Position numbers and translations under genes: made by a program. A stretch of 64,000 nucleotides of DNA from Colwellia sp. (GTDB lineage: Bacteria > Pseudomonadota > Gammaproteobacteria > Enterobacterales > Alteromonadaceae). Within the stretch, counting starts at the first letter, position 1, and the number at the start of each line of letters is the position of its first letter. Shown piece by piece: positions 52,307 to 63,106 of the stretch. The notes below the pieces were generated by a model that was given only the letters and a program-made list of their open reading frames with translations, was not told where the DNA came from and searched no databases. The DNA lies in the NCBI GenBank assembly GCA_013215385.1, contig JABSOY010000007.1, positions 1 through 64,000 of the forward strand. Reading direction: 5' to 3'.

Positions 52307-54259
52307 TTATTTTTTGTAAAGGTCGATACCCGAATAGCGTTGGGTTTTAGTATTGACACCATGTCGCCAAACATTGGCTAAACTAGCAATGCTCAGTTTT
52401 TGCTTAGCGCGGGTAATACCTGTGTACATTAATTCTCTTGAGAGCAACTTATTATCCGTTTGATCGGGCAATATTAAGACAACATGTTCAAATTCACTAC
52501 CTTGTGTTTTATGAATAGTCATAGCATATACCGTTTCGTGCTGCGGTAAACGAGCAGGATTGACCCACTTATAGTCATTATTGGCCTGTTCAAAAACCGC
52601 CATTAAATGGCCTGCGTCATTTTGCCACATCAAACCAATATCACCATTGTATAAACCTAGCGCATAATTATTAACATTGATCATAATGGGCTGACCGCGA
52701 TAACGCGTTTGAAAAGCGGTTATCACGCCTTGTTGCACCAGTAAATTATGTACCTGTTCGTTCAGTGCTTCAACACCTTGTTTACCAACACGGGTTGCAC
52801 ATAAAATTCGAAATTTTTGCAGCTGTTTAAAAGCTTCTGCAACGGTATCTAATTTAAAGATAGGCAAGTAATAGCTTTTCACAAAACCGGCCAGCCAATT
52901 ATCTATTTTAGTAGGCAAGAGTCGTAACGCGTTACAGTTATTATCACTATTAACTGAAGGTTTACCACTAGCTTCAAGCAGCGACCAACTATCTTTAAAG
53001 TTTCCATTTATCACATGCTTAGCGACTTTACCTATACCGCCTTCACCATCAAAACGTCGACTCTTTTCTAAAAACACTAGATGGTCTGCGGCAAGGGTTG
53101 CATGTTCTCTTTTAGTTGGTTTTCTCGATGTATACAGGTGTTTATATGCGGTAATATCTGCTAAATATTGCTGGTTTTCGACACTGAATCCGCAATGAGG
53201 TTTAGGGGCTAAATCGTTCAAAACACTGCCCGCCGCAACAGAGGGAAGTTGGTCAGCATCACCCAGTAATATCACTTGGCAATGGCGTGGTAGAGCACGA
53301 AAAACTCTTACCATCATGGGTAAGTCAACCATAGACACTTCATCAATAAGCAGTACATCTATATTGAGTAAATTACCTTGGTGGTGACGAAAATTAACAC
53401 TGTTAGGAATAACGCCGAGTAACCGGTGTAACGTTTGGGCCTGTTGAGGAATTTTTGCTAAAATCTGCTGCCCCACCAGGCTTTCAAAACCTTGTAATGC
53501 TTTGGTTATAGATTCAGATAAACGCTGCGCTGCTTTTCCGGTAGGTGCAACCAGCGCTATATTCTTATCTGCACGGCTATTGTCTTTTTCATTAAGCATG
53601 ACTAACGCAGCTAGCAGTTTAGTAACTGTGTAAGTTTTTCCTGTTCCTGGACCACCAGCAATAATACTTAACGGTTTATTTATAGCGTTGGCTACCGCAA
53701 CTTTTTGCCAATCAACATCTTGCTCAGGCTTCTCGTTCTCAGCTATTTCAGAAGATAGCTCAGGAAAAAGTTGTTCAATACATTGCTTAATATGCTGCTG
53801 GCTAAAAACTTGCTCACTTGGATCTTTAGCTTGCTCATTTTTATCAATAATAAAAGTGAGCAATTCTTGCTCAAAATTAAAATAACGACGTAAATACAGC
53901 TTATTTTTATGAAAAACAATTACTTGTTGTTGGGGTATATCGGTTACCGTTACCAGTAATTTTGCTAAACTTATCTCGTCAGTAAAAGCAAAACCGTGAT
54001 TCATCACAATACCTTGGTTATCACAACGATAACCATAGTGGCTATTAGCGATAGCCGATAAAGGTAAACAAGTGTGCCCTGCTCTTAAGCTTTCACTAAG
54101 CGCAACGAGTAAATGAAAAATTTGGCTATTTTGCTCGTTATCTAACAAGGAGTCACAATGTAGACTTTGACTCATTTCTTTAGCAAAGAAATAATCTACC
54201 GCTTCAATATTACTGAGTTGCTGTTGAGCTTGCTGAAACTGTTTATAAATAGCAGACAT
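52307..54259 (-). CDS. recD: Exonuclease V subunit RecD (5'-3' helicase)
   Basis: 650 residues (E. coli 608). Walker A AGGPGTGKTYT near residue 206, DEVSMVDLPM near 310, LGDADQLPS, and the C-terminal motif TIHKTQGSEFEHV near 580. RecD is the fast 5'-3' helicase of RecBCD and restrains RecA loading until Chi. The ATG overlaps the recB stop as TAATG at 54259-54261, so translation is coupled. Gene order recC-recB-recD in one operon differs from E. coli, where ptrA intervenes before recB. Confidence 0.97.
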   Translation of the reverse strand: MSAIYKQFQQAQQQLSNIEAVDYFFAKEMSQSLHCDSLLDNEQNSQIFHLLVALSESLRAGHTCLPLSAIANSHYGYRCDNQGIVMNHGFAFTDEISLAKLLVTVTDIPQQQVIVFHKNKLYLRRYFNFEQELLTFIIDKNEQAKDPSEQVFSQQHIKQCIEQLFPELSSEIAENEKPEQDVDWQKVAVANAINKPLSIIAGGPGTGKTYTVTKLLAALVMLNEKDNSRADKNIALVAPTGKAAQRLSESITKALQGFESLVGQQILAKIPQQAQTLHRLLGVIPNSVNFRHHQGNLLNIDVLLIDEVSMVDLPMMVRVFRALPRHCQVILLGDADQLPSVAAGSVLNDLAPKPHCGFSVENQQYLADITAYKHLYTSRKPTKREHATLAADHLVFLEKSRRFDGEGGIGKVAKHVINGNFKDSWSLLEASGKPSVNSDNNCNALRLLPTKIDNWLAGFVKSYYLPIFKLDTVAEAFKQLQKFRILCATRVGKQGVEALNEQVHNLLVQQGVITAFQTRYRGQPIMINVNNYALGLYNGDIGLMWQNDAGHLMAVFEQANNDYKWVNPARLPQHETVYAMTIHKTQGSEFEHVVLILPDQTDNKLLSRELMYTGITRAKQKLSIASLANVWRHGVNTKTQRYSGIDLYKK

Positions 54260-57200
54260 TAGCTCTCTCCTAAAAATAATTGATCAAGCGCGTTAAGTTC
54301 ATCAAGGGTAATATCACGATAATAAACACCACAGTTCTGATGCGCTATATCAATGGTCATGCCACGTAAATACAAGTAATAAACACCGCCAAAATGTTCA
54401 GCAACATTGTAATCTGCTAAGCTAAGCTTGAGATAACGATGAAGCGCTAAAGCATAAATAAGATACTGTAAGTCATAGTGATTTTTTTCAATATTTTCCT
54501 TCATGGCTTGTTGATCATAATCTTCGAAGTTATTGCCTAAATGGCTCGACTTATAATCACAAATATAATATTTGTTGTCATGTTCAAAAATCAAATCAAT
54601 AAAACCATGCATCATACCTTTTAACTTCTGGTAAGCCGGTAAGCTTACCATAGACTTTACAGAACCATCGCCGCCAATGTTGCGATGTCGCGATAACAAC
54701 TGGGTTAATTGTTCTGGTTTCGCATCACACATCGGGTAATAAAATTCACTTTCGCGTAAGGTCTTTTCTTTTGACAAACTGCCTAAACTTAACGCCGTAG
54801 TCGGCTCATCTGAGGTATTTATCTTTGAAGTATCCATTAATGAGCTATTAAGAGAAGTCGCTAGCACTTGCTCTAACCAGTGTTGCAAGTCGTGCTCTTG
54901 ATACCCTGGCGTTAGCTGACCATATTTTTGTAACGGCCGCTCCATTACCACTGGCCAGTCAGGTAAAGTAAAGTCGGTATGTTCGAGAATATCATGTAAT
55001 AAATTACCGGTATGCGCGCCCTTCGCTAAGTTAAACCGTAATAAGCTACTGGCTAGTACCGCACTTTTATTCAAACTATCATCAAGAGCTTGCTCTGCAG
55101 CGCTATCTCTGTCCGGTGACGAAACGCCGCCATGACGCAAGTTTCTACTTAAAGCAGAGAATGAACTTAACCACCAGTCACGTTCGATTTTACCGGTAAA
55201 TTGCGCCACTTCACCTTTATGTTGATTTTCGACTTTGTTGGCTGCTTGTTGCGCGTGTAATTCACTGTCATGATTATCCGTTGAAAAAACTCGTAAACAA
55301 GTACTGTTGGGTTCATCAGTCACTAACTGTTGTAAGCTTTGCTCAATATCTTGCTCTTTATGCCACTGCAACGCACGACCTAAGGGTGAGTTTTCAGCTT
55401 TATCAAATGCGCTACTCAGCAAATAACAACGTTGCTCTGCGCGAGTTACAGCAACGTAAAGCAAACGAATGCTTTCTGCATAGGCTTCGTCGGCCATGGC
55501 TTTTTTCGCCTGTTCTGCGCCATCTAAACTTAATTTAAGTTGCTGGTTTTCGTCATGATACTCAATAAAAGTAACCGAGCTAGCACCAAATTTAAGCGGA
55601 TCTTTATGGCGAGTAGCAAAAGGTACAAATACCACAGGATACTCTAGCCCCTTCGAGCCATGCTGGGTAATAATACGAATAAGGTTATCGTCACTTTCTA
55701 AACGCAACTCTGCTTCTATTTCTGGATCGTCAATATTACTTTGCTGTTCAAACCAGTATAAAAGCTCTTGTGGTTGACGATGTCGCTGGCTGGCCGTTTG
55801 CAGTATTTCAAATAAATGTAATAGGTTAGTCAAAATTCGGTCTTGATTATCAACCGATAAACGAAAATGATCGTGCATTAATTTTAAGGCCATTGAAATA
55901 AAGCCTTTGTATAACCACTCGTTACGCAGTTGTTCAAATTCAAATTTTAACGCTTGCCAAGCCATTTCGTCTTGCTGTAATTGATGATATTTTTCAGGAT
56001 GATAATCAAGTAAATCACCGGCAATTGCTGCACTAAAATAACGCTCGTTCTCAACAAACAACACACCTTTAAGTAATTGTAATAATTGTTCTGCTTGTTC
56101 ACTTTTCATTAAATTGGCGCGATTACTCATGAAAACTGAAGCCAAGTTGGCATTTTCGAGGGCCTGTTTGATATCGGCCGCCTCAGCGCCGTCCCGCACT
56201 AATATCGCGATATCTTGGGCCGATAACCGAATACCCGTTTCAACTTGGTTTTCTTCACTGAGTAAATGAATAATTTCGTTGGCACACCAAGTTGCCATCA
56301 CAGGTCTAAAACTTTGTGCGACGGCCTTTTTGGCATTGTCGTCAATAAAGTGAATAAACTGCAGGGCTTTATCTTCATTTGCTTTTATCGAAACGTCTGC
56401 TTCGGCAAATGGTGAAGGCTTAACCGGTAAATAAGGGATTTCGTAGCCAAAGACATCAGTGTTAGCTGCAAGACTGTTATTGTCTTGGTCATTTATCGTT
56501 TGCCCATAGAACAAGCGGTTGTAGCCGGCAATCATCATTGGCGTAGAGCGCCAATTGGTATCCATCAACCACTGAAAGTCACAGTCTTTACGCGCACTTA
56601 AATACGCAAAAACATCACCGCCACGAAAGCCATATATGGCTTGCTTTGGATCGCCAATCATATACAAGGCAGCTGTTTTTTGGTGGTAGTAAATTGCTTC
56701 TAAAATTGAAAACTGTAACGGGTCGGTATCTTGAAATTCATCGACCAAGGCGACAGGATATTGCTCAAAGAGAATCTGCGCTAACTGTTGTCCGCTGTCT
56801 TTCTCAACTTGTAAACAACCGGCTAAGGTTGAAATAAGATCGTCGAAGCTGAGAATATTGGCATTGTTCTTTTGTTCAGTTATCTTGGCCCTTATTTGAT
56901 AAATGCCCTCACGGACAATCATTAACGCTTTAGCTTTATCAAGTTGTTTGTCGAGGGTTTTCAAAGCTAACTTAACCGCTTTTACGGGTTCAAAAACGGC
57001 TAACAACTCAGTTTTACCAAGCGAGCGAGCATAACGTTTTCCATCAATAAAACCGTCTGGCATTTTTTCTTTGGCGACGATAAGGTTTTCATTGAGCCTT
57101 TTTAACCAAGTGATTAAACTGATTAGCTCCTCTTGTCGCTTTTCTCGGTCTGCGCCTTTTTTTACATCAATCAAATACTCGCTTAACAGTGGCTGATTAT

Positions 57201-57852
57201 TTTCTAAGTTAATAATAGACTGCTGAACAAGTTCGAGAAATTGCGCTTCAATTTGCGCGGCATCAACAACATCAAGTTCGCTATGTTTAGCAATTGCTTT
57301 TGAGAATTGACTTAAAAAACTTAACGGGTTTTGCCAAAAATTGGCCACTTGTTTGAACTGCTCAGGGGTATTTTTAGCAAGCACTCGGTACCAGTCTTGG
57401 CACGCTTGCACTATAATGTCTTGGCAACTGGTTTCCATTTTCGCGTTAAAAACCAAACCACTAGCAAAAGCGTGTTGACTCAACACTCGTTTACAAAAGC
57501 CATGGATGGTGAAGATGGCCGCTTCATCAAGGTACAGTAATGCTTGGCGAAGGAGAATCTTAGGATTTATATCCGCTAGGTTTTGGTTTATTGCTATGAA
57601 AAACTCGTCTTCAACAATCAATTCATCCCAGTTTGCCAGCGCATGGCGGATAAAAGTATCAACTCGTCCGCGTAATTCTTCAGTGGCGTCTTTTGTGAAG
57701 GTCATCACCAGTATTTGTTCAACAGGTAACTGTTTTTCGAGTAATAAGCGCAAATACAACCGAGTAATATTATAGGTTTTTCCCGTGCCCGCACTGGCTT
57801 CAATTAGGTGCTTCCCTTGCAAGGGAATTTGGTGAGCAATTAAGTTTTTCAT
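54259..57852 (-). CDS. recB: Exonuclease V subunit RecB (3'-5' helicase and nuclease)
   Basis: 1197 residues from the ATG at 57852 (E. coli 1180). The open frame continues 29 codons upstream into recC, but the family start (KNLIAHQIPLQGKHLIEASAGTGKT) begins here. Walker A ASAGTGKT near 22, DEFQDTDP near 380, helicase motif GSKGLEYPVVF near 740, and the nuclease motif IDLIFEHDNKYYICDYKSS near 1100 with its Asp-Asp-Lys residues. Start and recC stop overlap as ATGA (57849-57852). RecB loads RecA and cuts DNA in double-strand break repair. Confidence 0.97.
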   Translation of the reverse strand: MKNLIAHQIPLQGKHLIEASAGTGKTYNITRLYLRLLLEKQLPVEQILVMTFTKDATEELRGRVDTFIRHALANWDELIVEDEFFIAINQNLADINPKILLRQALLYLDEAAIFTIHGFCKRVLSQHAFASGLVFNAKMETSCQDIIVQACQDWYRVLAKNTPEQFKQVANFWQNPLSFLSQFSKAIAKHSELDVVDAAQIEAQFLELVQQSIINLENNQPLLSEYLIDVKKGADREKRQEELISLITWLKRLNENLIVAKEKMPDGFIDGKRYARSLGKTELLAVFEPVKAVKLALKTLDKQLDKAKALMIVREGIYQIRAKITEQKNNANILSFDDLISTLAGCLQVEKDSGQQLAQILFEQYPVALVDEFQDTDPLQFSILEAIYYHQKTAALYMIGDPKQAIYGFRGGDVFAYLSARKDCDFQWLMDTNWRSTPMMIAGYNRLFYGQTINDQDNNSLAANTDVFGYEIPYLPVKPSPFAEADVSIKANEDKALQFIHFIDDNAKKAVAQSFRPVMATWCANEIIHLLSEENQVETGIRLSAQDIAILVRDGAEAADIKQALENANLASVFMSNRANLMKSEQAEQLLQLLKGVLFVENERYFSAAIAGDLLDYHPEKYHQLQQDEMAWQALKFEFEQLRNEWLYKGFISMALKLMHDHFRLSVDNQDRILTNLLHLFEILQTASQRHRQPQELLYWFEQQSNIDDPEIEAELRLESDDNLIRIITQHGSKGLEYPVVFVPFATRHKDPLKFGASSVTFIEYHDENQQLKLSLDGAEQAKKAMADEAYAESIRLLYVAVTRAEQRCYLLSSAFDKAENSPLGRALQWHKEQDIEQSLQQLVTDEPNSTCLRVFSTDNHDSELHAQQAANKVENQHKGEVAQFTGKIERDWWLSSFSALSRNLRHGGVSSPDRDSAAEQALDDSLNKSAVLASSLLRFNLAKGAHTGNLLHDILEHTDFTLPDWPVVMERPLQKYGQLTPGYQEHDLQHWLEQVLATSLNSSLMDTSKINTSDEPTTALSLGSLSKEKTLRESEFYYPMCDAKPEQLTQLLSRHRNIGGDGSVKSMVSLPAYQKLKGMMHGFIDLIFEHDNKYYICDYKSSHLGNNFEDYDQQAMKENIEKNHYDLQYLIYALALHRYLKLSLADYNVAEHFGGVYYLYLRGMTIDIAHQNCGVYYRDITLDELNALDQLFLGES

Positions 57853-60800
57853 TTTATTTGCTCCCTTGTTTGCCACATTGGTAAATAAACCTCTTTTAAC
57901 AGCGATAGATGATCGTCTAACACTGGGCATTGTTGCCAAAAATAATGCATGTAGGGGTCTTGTCCTAAAGGTTTAATGATATTAAGCATACCGCCGGAGT
58001 CTGACCAGTGTTTTTCAAACTGTGCTTGTTCAAACACTTTCGCCTTGAAATACTTTTCAGCAAGTTCAGTATTTAATAACAGCGCTTGTTGCTGACCTTT
58101 TAAATAGGTTGTTAACAGTAGCTGTAAATGCGCCTGTGCATTGTCAATATTGCTATAACGATATTGGGTCGGCTTCTGATTTTTGGTATCGAAATAGAAA
58201 CCTTTGGTTAACGTTACCAACGCCAGTTGCTCTTGCTCGGTAGATTTATGATCCGTTTGATCTTGCCAACACTGTAAAATAATTTGATGTAAATAAAGAC
58301 CGAATAAATCTTTACCTTTTGCTGAAGAAGAACGATAAAACACTAAACTGTTATTCTTTACCGGCAGAGTCGCACTAAGCGTAATATGTTGCCCTGGGCT
58401 AAGCTCAACGGTAAGTTCAATAGCAATGAAGGTTATCCCCTGCGCGTTCTGCGTTGTTTGCTCACTCTGGCTAAGATCAGCTTGGATATATTCGCTAAAA
58501 ATTTCACTGTCGTCGCGCCAGCGCGCTAAACTTTCGTCGGTACTGGGTAAGTCAGGAAATACGCCACTGGCACGGGCGGCATTAATTGCTTGGTTAATTT
58601 TTTCATCTTTACTATTAAGGAGTTCATCCCTGCTTGATGTCTCTTCAGCCAAATAGAGGGCGATTAGCTGTTGACGTAATAAGTAACTTTGCAAAAAGTT
58701 TTCGCTAAAGGGCTCGGTATCATCTAACTGACTTTCATAATTTTCAAAATACAAATGCAGCTTATTGCGGGCAAACGCTTTTGCCGGGTGTTGGAAGAAG
58801 CTGATCAACTCGGTAATATCGACCACTTTCGAAGTTTCATCTTCATCGCGAGGCAATAATAACTCAGCGGCTTGTGCAGTTTTTTGCGCCGATTTTAATT
58901 TCAGCCAATTACCGTCAAAACTTTTTAGCGTATCAAGATAGTTTTTCTCACTAAAGGGCTGCATCGGTAATTGTTTAATATTTGAAGATCTGTCACCATT
59001 ATCTTTATCGATATCATTGCCAGTTTTATTTTCTGCGGCATTTAATAACTGCCAACCATAACCAAACTCGAGATATTCCATTAATTCTTTTAAGACAATT
59101 GATGGCTGTTTCTCATTATTGTTACGAATATTACGGCCTTGGTAACTCAAATATAAGGCTTTACGCGCAGAAATTATTGCTTCTAAAAATAGGTATCTGT
59201 CGTCTCCCCTACGTGATCTGTCACCTAATTGGCTTTTACTACTGGCCATTAAGTCGAAACCTAGCGGTTGGCGTTGACGTGGAAATTCACCATCGTTCAA
59301 GCCAAGAATTGCAATCACTTTAAAAGGGATACTGCGCATCGGTAACATTGAACAAAAGGTTATTTGGCCAACCATAAATTGTCGACCGGGATCTGGCTGG
59401 CTAAAATGATTGGTAAGAAAGTCGCGCACCACACTCAAACTGATCTTTAGCTGATAATCGGCATGTTGGCAATTTTCAGCCAATGCGCCTAATGCTTGAT
59501 CGATAACGCTAAAAGCTATTTCGTCGGTAACCTCAAACAAATCATTTAACAGAGTTAATAAAAACTCTTGCCACTGGCTTGATGACTTTTCTTTGCCTAA
59601 CTGCTGAGAAAAATACTCTAGCTGTTCGATAATCAGCATTAACTTGCCCAGTAAAATAGCATCATTGCCTTCTACATTGGGTAGATATAGCTGCTCATCT
59701 ACGAACACTGATTGATCGCCAAACGCGAATCCACGCATTAACTGTGACAACCCTTGCTGCCAAGTAAAAGCACTGTTAAGTTGCTCGCTTTTGAGAATAT
59801 CTTGCTTATGCGACTTATCTATTCCCCAATGTACGCACGCTTTTTCTAACCATGCCGATAACTTGTCAAGCTCTTCAAGACTAATGGAAAACTTATTCTG
59901 CATCGCAGGTAAACGTAACAAGCCCATAATTTGAGAAACTTGAAAACGACTATCTGGCAAGCTTAATAATTGTGTGAAAGCCGCGACAATAGGTTCAGCG
60001 TCTTTACTGACTCTGTCTGCAATAGAACAAGGTAATGGCGGTATTTTATCGGCTAAGTCTTGCCAGCCACGAGCAAATACCGCATTAACATAAGGTGCGT
60101 ATTCTTCAACTTGCGGACACATTACGATGATATCTTTCGGTGTTAAGGTTTTATCGTCATTAAATTGATGAAGTAACCAATCGTGTAAACCTTGAACTTC
60201 ACGTAATGCACTATGAGCGCTGGTAAAAACAATTGAGCTGTCTTGTTGGTTTTTAGCTGATTTTCTTTGGTCAGTTAAGCTAAGAATATCTTGTTGAACT
60301 TGTTCTAAAACCGACAAGCTTGGCGCATCAGCACTTTTATTAATGGTATCGAAAACGTCAATATCCACTTTAGAATAATTATTAAGCAAAGCCATAAATT
60401 CTCGACCTTGCTGTCCTAAGTTTGCTAATAGCGGATTACCGACATTGATACTGATATCGTCATAACCTTCTGTCCATTTCGACAATAAACTAATGGCTTG
60501 TTTTTCTGATTGGATATCACCCCAATAATCAAAACAAGGATTAAGGTGAAAAAAGTGAACCTCGGTATGTTGCCCTATGGCTTCGATGAACGACAACCAC
60601 ATTGGCGCCATGGCATTGATACCAAAAAAGGATAATCGCGGCGGTAATAAATGTTTTTTAGCGGCAAGGTTTTCAACCGCTTCGTTCATTAACTCTATCG
60701 GATTATAACTTTGCTCTTTGGTTAGTAATTGCCAAAGTTTAGCCTGCCATTTTTCTACTTCATTGGTTTGTGCGTTGCCTTCTAAACTGGCATTGGTTTT

Positions 60801-61334
60801 TCCTTGATGCCAATCATCAATCCACTCTGGCCTAAAAATTAAATATTGTTCATATAAATCGGCTAACTGACACGCAAGTTGATAACGCTTTAGGGTTTGT
60901 TTATCGTTGAATATTGACGAAGGATTCTGCTGTTCCCCATCAACATAAGTATCAATATCAGTGTTGGTTTTTTTACCTAACCAATATTGCGTAGCATCGA
61001 TAAAATCATCATCTAACATAACGATTTCGTCGCCAAGGAGTGCATCTATTCGCCAAGCAAGGACTTCACGAGAGAATGGTGACTGGTCCGGCACGTTCTC
61101 CTCGCTAGCCAGACTTCTCACTAGCTTCCATAAAAACTGAGACGGTAACGCGTAACCAATATTCATACTAATACCACGTTGTTGTGCTAGCGACATGTTA
61201 AGCCAGTGCTGCATGCCTGCATTTTGCACAACAATAGTCTCTTGACTGAATATAGGGAGTGGTGAAACCTGTTGGATTTTATCGAGCAGCGCTAATAAAT
61301 TTTCCATTTTATTAGCGGGGTAAAGGTAGAACAA
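57849..61334 (-). CDS. recC: Exonuclease V subunit RecC (Chi recognition)
   Basis: 1161 residues (E. coli 1122). Start MFYLYPANKMENLLALLDKI and the FSQETIVVQNAGMQHWLNM segment are typical, as are VMCPQVEEYAPYVNAVFA and GQITFCSMLPMRSIPFKVIAILGLNDGEFPR in the helicase-like core. RecC holds the dead nuclease fold and reads Chi. First gene of the recC-recB-recD operon; no ptrA gene is present between or before them. Confidence 0.96.
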   Translation of the reverse strand: MFYLYPANKMENLLALLDKIQQVSPLPIFSQETIVVQNAGMQHWLNMSLAQQRGISMNIGYALPSQFLWKLVRSLASEENVPDQSPFSREVLAWRIDALLGDEIVMLDDDFIDATQYWLGKKTNTDIDTYVDGEQQNPSSIFNDKQTLKRYQLACQLADLYEQYLIFRPEWIDDWHQGKTNASLEGNAQTNEVEKWQAKLWQLLTKEQSYNPIELMNEAVENLAAKKHLLPPRLSFFGINAMAPMWLSFIEAIGQHTEVHFFHLNPCFDYWGDIQSEKQAISLLSKWTEGYDDISINVGNPLLANLGQQGREFMALLNNYSKVDIDVFDTINKSADAPSLSVLEQVQQDILSLTDQRKSAKNQQDSSIVFTSAHSALREVQGLHDWLLHQFNDDKTLTPKDIIVMCPQVEEYAPYVNAVFARGWQDLADKIPPLPCSIADRVSKDAEPIVAAFTQLLSLPDSRFQVSQIMGLLRLPAMQNKFSISLEELDKLSAWLEKACVHWGIDKSHKQDILKSEQLNSAFTWQQGLSQLMRGFAFGDQSVFVDEQLYLPNVEGNDAILLGKLMLIIEQLEYFSQQLGKEKSSSQWQEFLLTLLNDLFEVTDEIAFSVIDQALGALAENCQHADYQLKISLSVVRDFLTNHFSQPDPGRQFMVGQITFCSMLPMRSIPFKVIAILGLNDGEFPRQRQPLGFDLMASSKSQLGDRSRRGDDRYLFLEAIISARKALYLSYQGRNIRNNNEKQPSIVLKELMEYLEFGYGWQLLNAAENKTGNDIDKDNGDRSSNIKQLPMQPFSEKNYLDTLKSFDGNWLKLKSAQKTAQAAELLLPRDEDETSKVVDITELISFFQHPAKAFARNKLHLYFENYESQLDDTEPFSENFLQSYLLRQQLIALYLAEETSSRDELLNSKDEKINQAINAARASGVFPDLPSTDESLARWRDDSEIFSEYIQADLSQSEQTTQNAQGITFIAIELTVELSPGQHITLSATLPVKNNSLVFYRSSSAKGKDLFGLYLHQIILQCWQDQTDHKSTEQEQLALVTLTKGFYFDTKNQKPTQYRYSNIDNAQAHLQLLLTTYLKGQQQALLLNTELAEKYFKAKVFEQAQFEKHWSDSGGMLNIIKPLGQDPYMHYFWQQCPVLDDHLSLLKEVYLPMWQTREQIK

Positions 61335-61435
61335 TATGAAGACCTTACATGCAATATTTTCTGGCTAAATTTAACCATATCAATCACTATAAAGCTATTG
61401 AAATCACCCAAGTTATTTGATAAAAAATGTCTGAT

Positions 61436-61789
61436 TTATTGAATGAAATCTAAATGTTCCTGAAAGTATTCCCCAAGAAATGGCACTAAATGCTTTTCAC
61501 CAATGGCGGCATAATAAATAGCCATCAGCCAAATGATGAACACCACAATACTTATCGCCCAACCAATAAGCGGGATAAAAGATAAGAGTGCTGCAGTTAA
61601 TGCAAGTCCTAAAGATTGTCGTAGGTGAAAGGTAGAAAAACTTGATCGATTTTTACTGTACAGAAGTATCGCGACACACCAACCAACAACAGTAAAATAA
61701 CTAATAACAGCAACAAACTTTGCCATATCAAAATTAGATTTACTCGGTAAATGAAGTTGTCCCATAGCCAAATACTCAAATGAAGCCAT
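61436..61789 (-). CDS. DUF4870-like membrane protein
   Basis: 117 residues with three hydrophobic segments (about 22-42, 58-80, 82-100) and the phrase FSTFHLRQSLGLALTAALLSFIPLIGW, typical of the DUF4870/Tic20-like family. Role unknown; some members are called import components without direct proof. Start uncertain: internal Met9 or Met22 are possible. Confidence 0.75.
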   Translation of the reverse strand: MASFEYLAMGQLHLPSKSNFDMAKFVAVISYFTVVGWCVAILLYSKNRSSFSTFHLRQSLGLALTAALLSFIPLIGWAISIVVFIIWLMAIYYAAIGEKHLVPFLGEYFQEHLDFIQ

Positions 61790-62017
61790 AATTTAAATTT
61801 AGTAGTAAAATATGATTTCAACAAGAAAATGATCAAATATCCTTATTTAATTTATCGAGGCAAACAAAAATTAATTCACACTATCTTGCTCATTATTGAC
61901 CATAATCAACAAAGGCTTACCCAAAGATAGGACGTGCTGTTTATAATATAATTTTTACGAAAAAAGTTGACTGCAAAGTAGACGCTCTTTTTCGATCAAT
62001 TGGATAATTAACCGCAC

Positions 62018-62264
62018 ATGGACAAATTAATGGACATAGAGTTTGATAAAATCACTTATTTAAAAGATCCTGATGCTATGGAATTAAAAGCTGATTACCT
62101 TCATTGATATTACGGGCAGCGATAAACAAAAACCTCGAGTATTCGCCACACTTATCCACGGCAATGAACCATCAGGGTTAATTGCAATACACTGCAGGTT
62201 AACCGCACACGATAAAGGCTTAGATAATTTTGTACTATTTCATGAGCTGGGAGAATGTGATTAA
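62018..62264 (+). pseudogene. Remnant of an AstE/aspartoacylase-family gene
   Basis: From ATG at 62018 the frame gives DIEFDKITYLKDPDAMELKADYLH then stops; one frame over it continues as ITGSDKQKPRVFATLIHGNEPSGLIAIH, which is the zinc-site start of the M14 succinylglutamate desuccinylase/aspartoacylase family (His and Glu in HGNE). It ends at 62262-62264, while family members run beyond 300 residues. So there is both a frameshift near 62100 and a loss of the 3' part. Confidence 0.75.
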
Positions 62265-62457
62265 TAATTCCTTTAATTTCGCAAAAGCATTTTGATTTGT
62301 ACGGTAGATTTACTTATTTTTATGGTAACAAATAATAAAAGCATCGCACTAAGCGATTGTTTATTTTATGTGGTTAAAGTTTAACGAGTAAAGTACTAAC
62401 AATTATTATATTATTCTCGAATCTTGTTATTTATCCAATATTATAAGTTGTGCACTA

Positions 62458-63078
62458 TTGTTAGACTTTACTTTACTGGCTTTATTTATTCCTACCATTT
62501 TCCTTATTTCTATATCTCCCGGTATGTGTATGACCCTGGCGATGACCTTAGGTATTTCTGTTGGTTATAAAAAAACGCTTTGGATGATGTGGGGGGAATT
62601 ACTGGGTGTCGCCGTTGTTGCTATTGCTGCTGTTCTGGGTGTAGCAAAAATAATGTTGGGATACCCAGAAATATTCATCGCTTTAAAGATACTTGGGGCG
62701 ATATACCTGACCTACATTGCTATTAATATGTGGCGGGCTAAAGGTAAACTCGCTATTAATACCGAGGAGAAATTGGCCACGGTCAGTAAAAAAAGCTTAT
62801 TACAACAAGGCTTCATTACTGCGGTTTCAAACCCTAAAGGTTGGGCGTTTACGGTTTCTTTGTTACCACCTTTTATAAATAGCCAACAAGCGTTAGCACC
62901 TCAACTAAGCATTTTAGTGCTTGTAATCTTATTATCCGAGTTTATTTGCATGAGCTTATACGCGGCAGGAGGGAAAACACTCGCTAGTTATTTAGCAAAA
63001 AATAATAAAATATCATTGTTGAATAAAATTTCTGCTTGTTTAATGTTAGCCGTCGCGCTTTGGCTACTGTTAGGCTAA
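62458..63078 (+). CDS. LysE/RhtB-family exporter
   Basis: 206 residues, six hydrophobic segments; the family motif SISPGMCMTLAMTLGISVGYKK near residue 20 and SNPKGWAFTVSLLPPF in the middle. It opens with TTG at 62458; the ribosome site is weak and no ATG is better placed. The substrate is unknown. It is not close to the other LysE-type protein in the window and is probably a distinct subfamily. Confidence 0.87.
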   Translation: MLDFTLLALFIPTIFLISISPGMCMTLAMTLGISVGYKKTLWMMWGELLGVAVVAIAAVLGVAKIMLGYPEIFIALKILGAIYLTYIAINMWRAKGKLAINTEEKLATVSKKSLLQQGFITAVSNPKGWAFTVSLLPPFINSQQALAPQLSILVLVILLSEFICMSLYAAGGKTLASYLAKNNKISLLNKISACLMLAVALWLLLG

Positions 63079-63106
63079 GTATTACCTAACCTCACTTTAA
63101 CTCTGA

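Noticed and set aside
57853-57939. Longer N-terminus of RecB
   Set aside because: These codons lie wholly inside recC and do not match RecB; the ATGA overlap start at 57852 fits the family.
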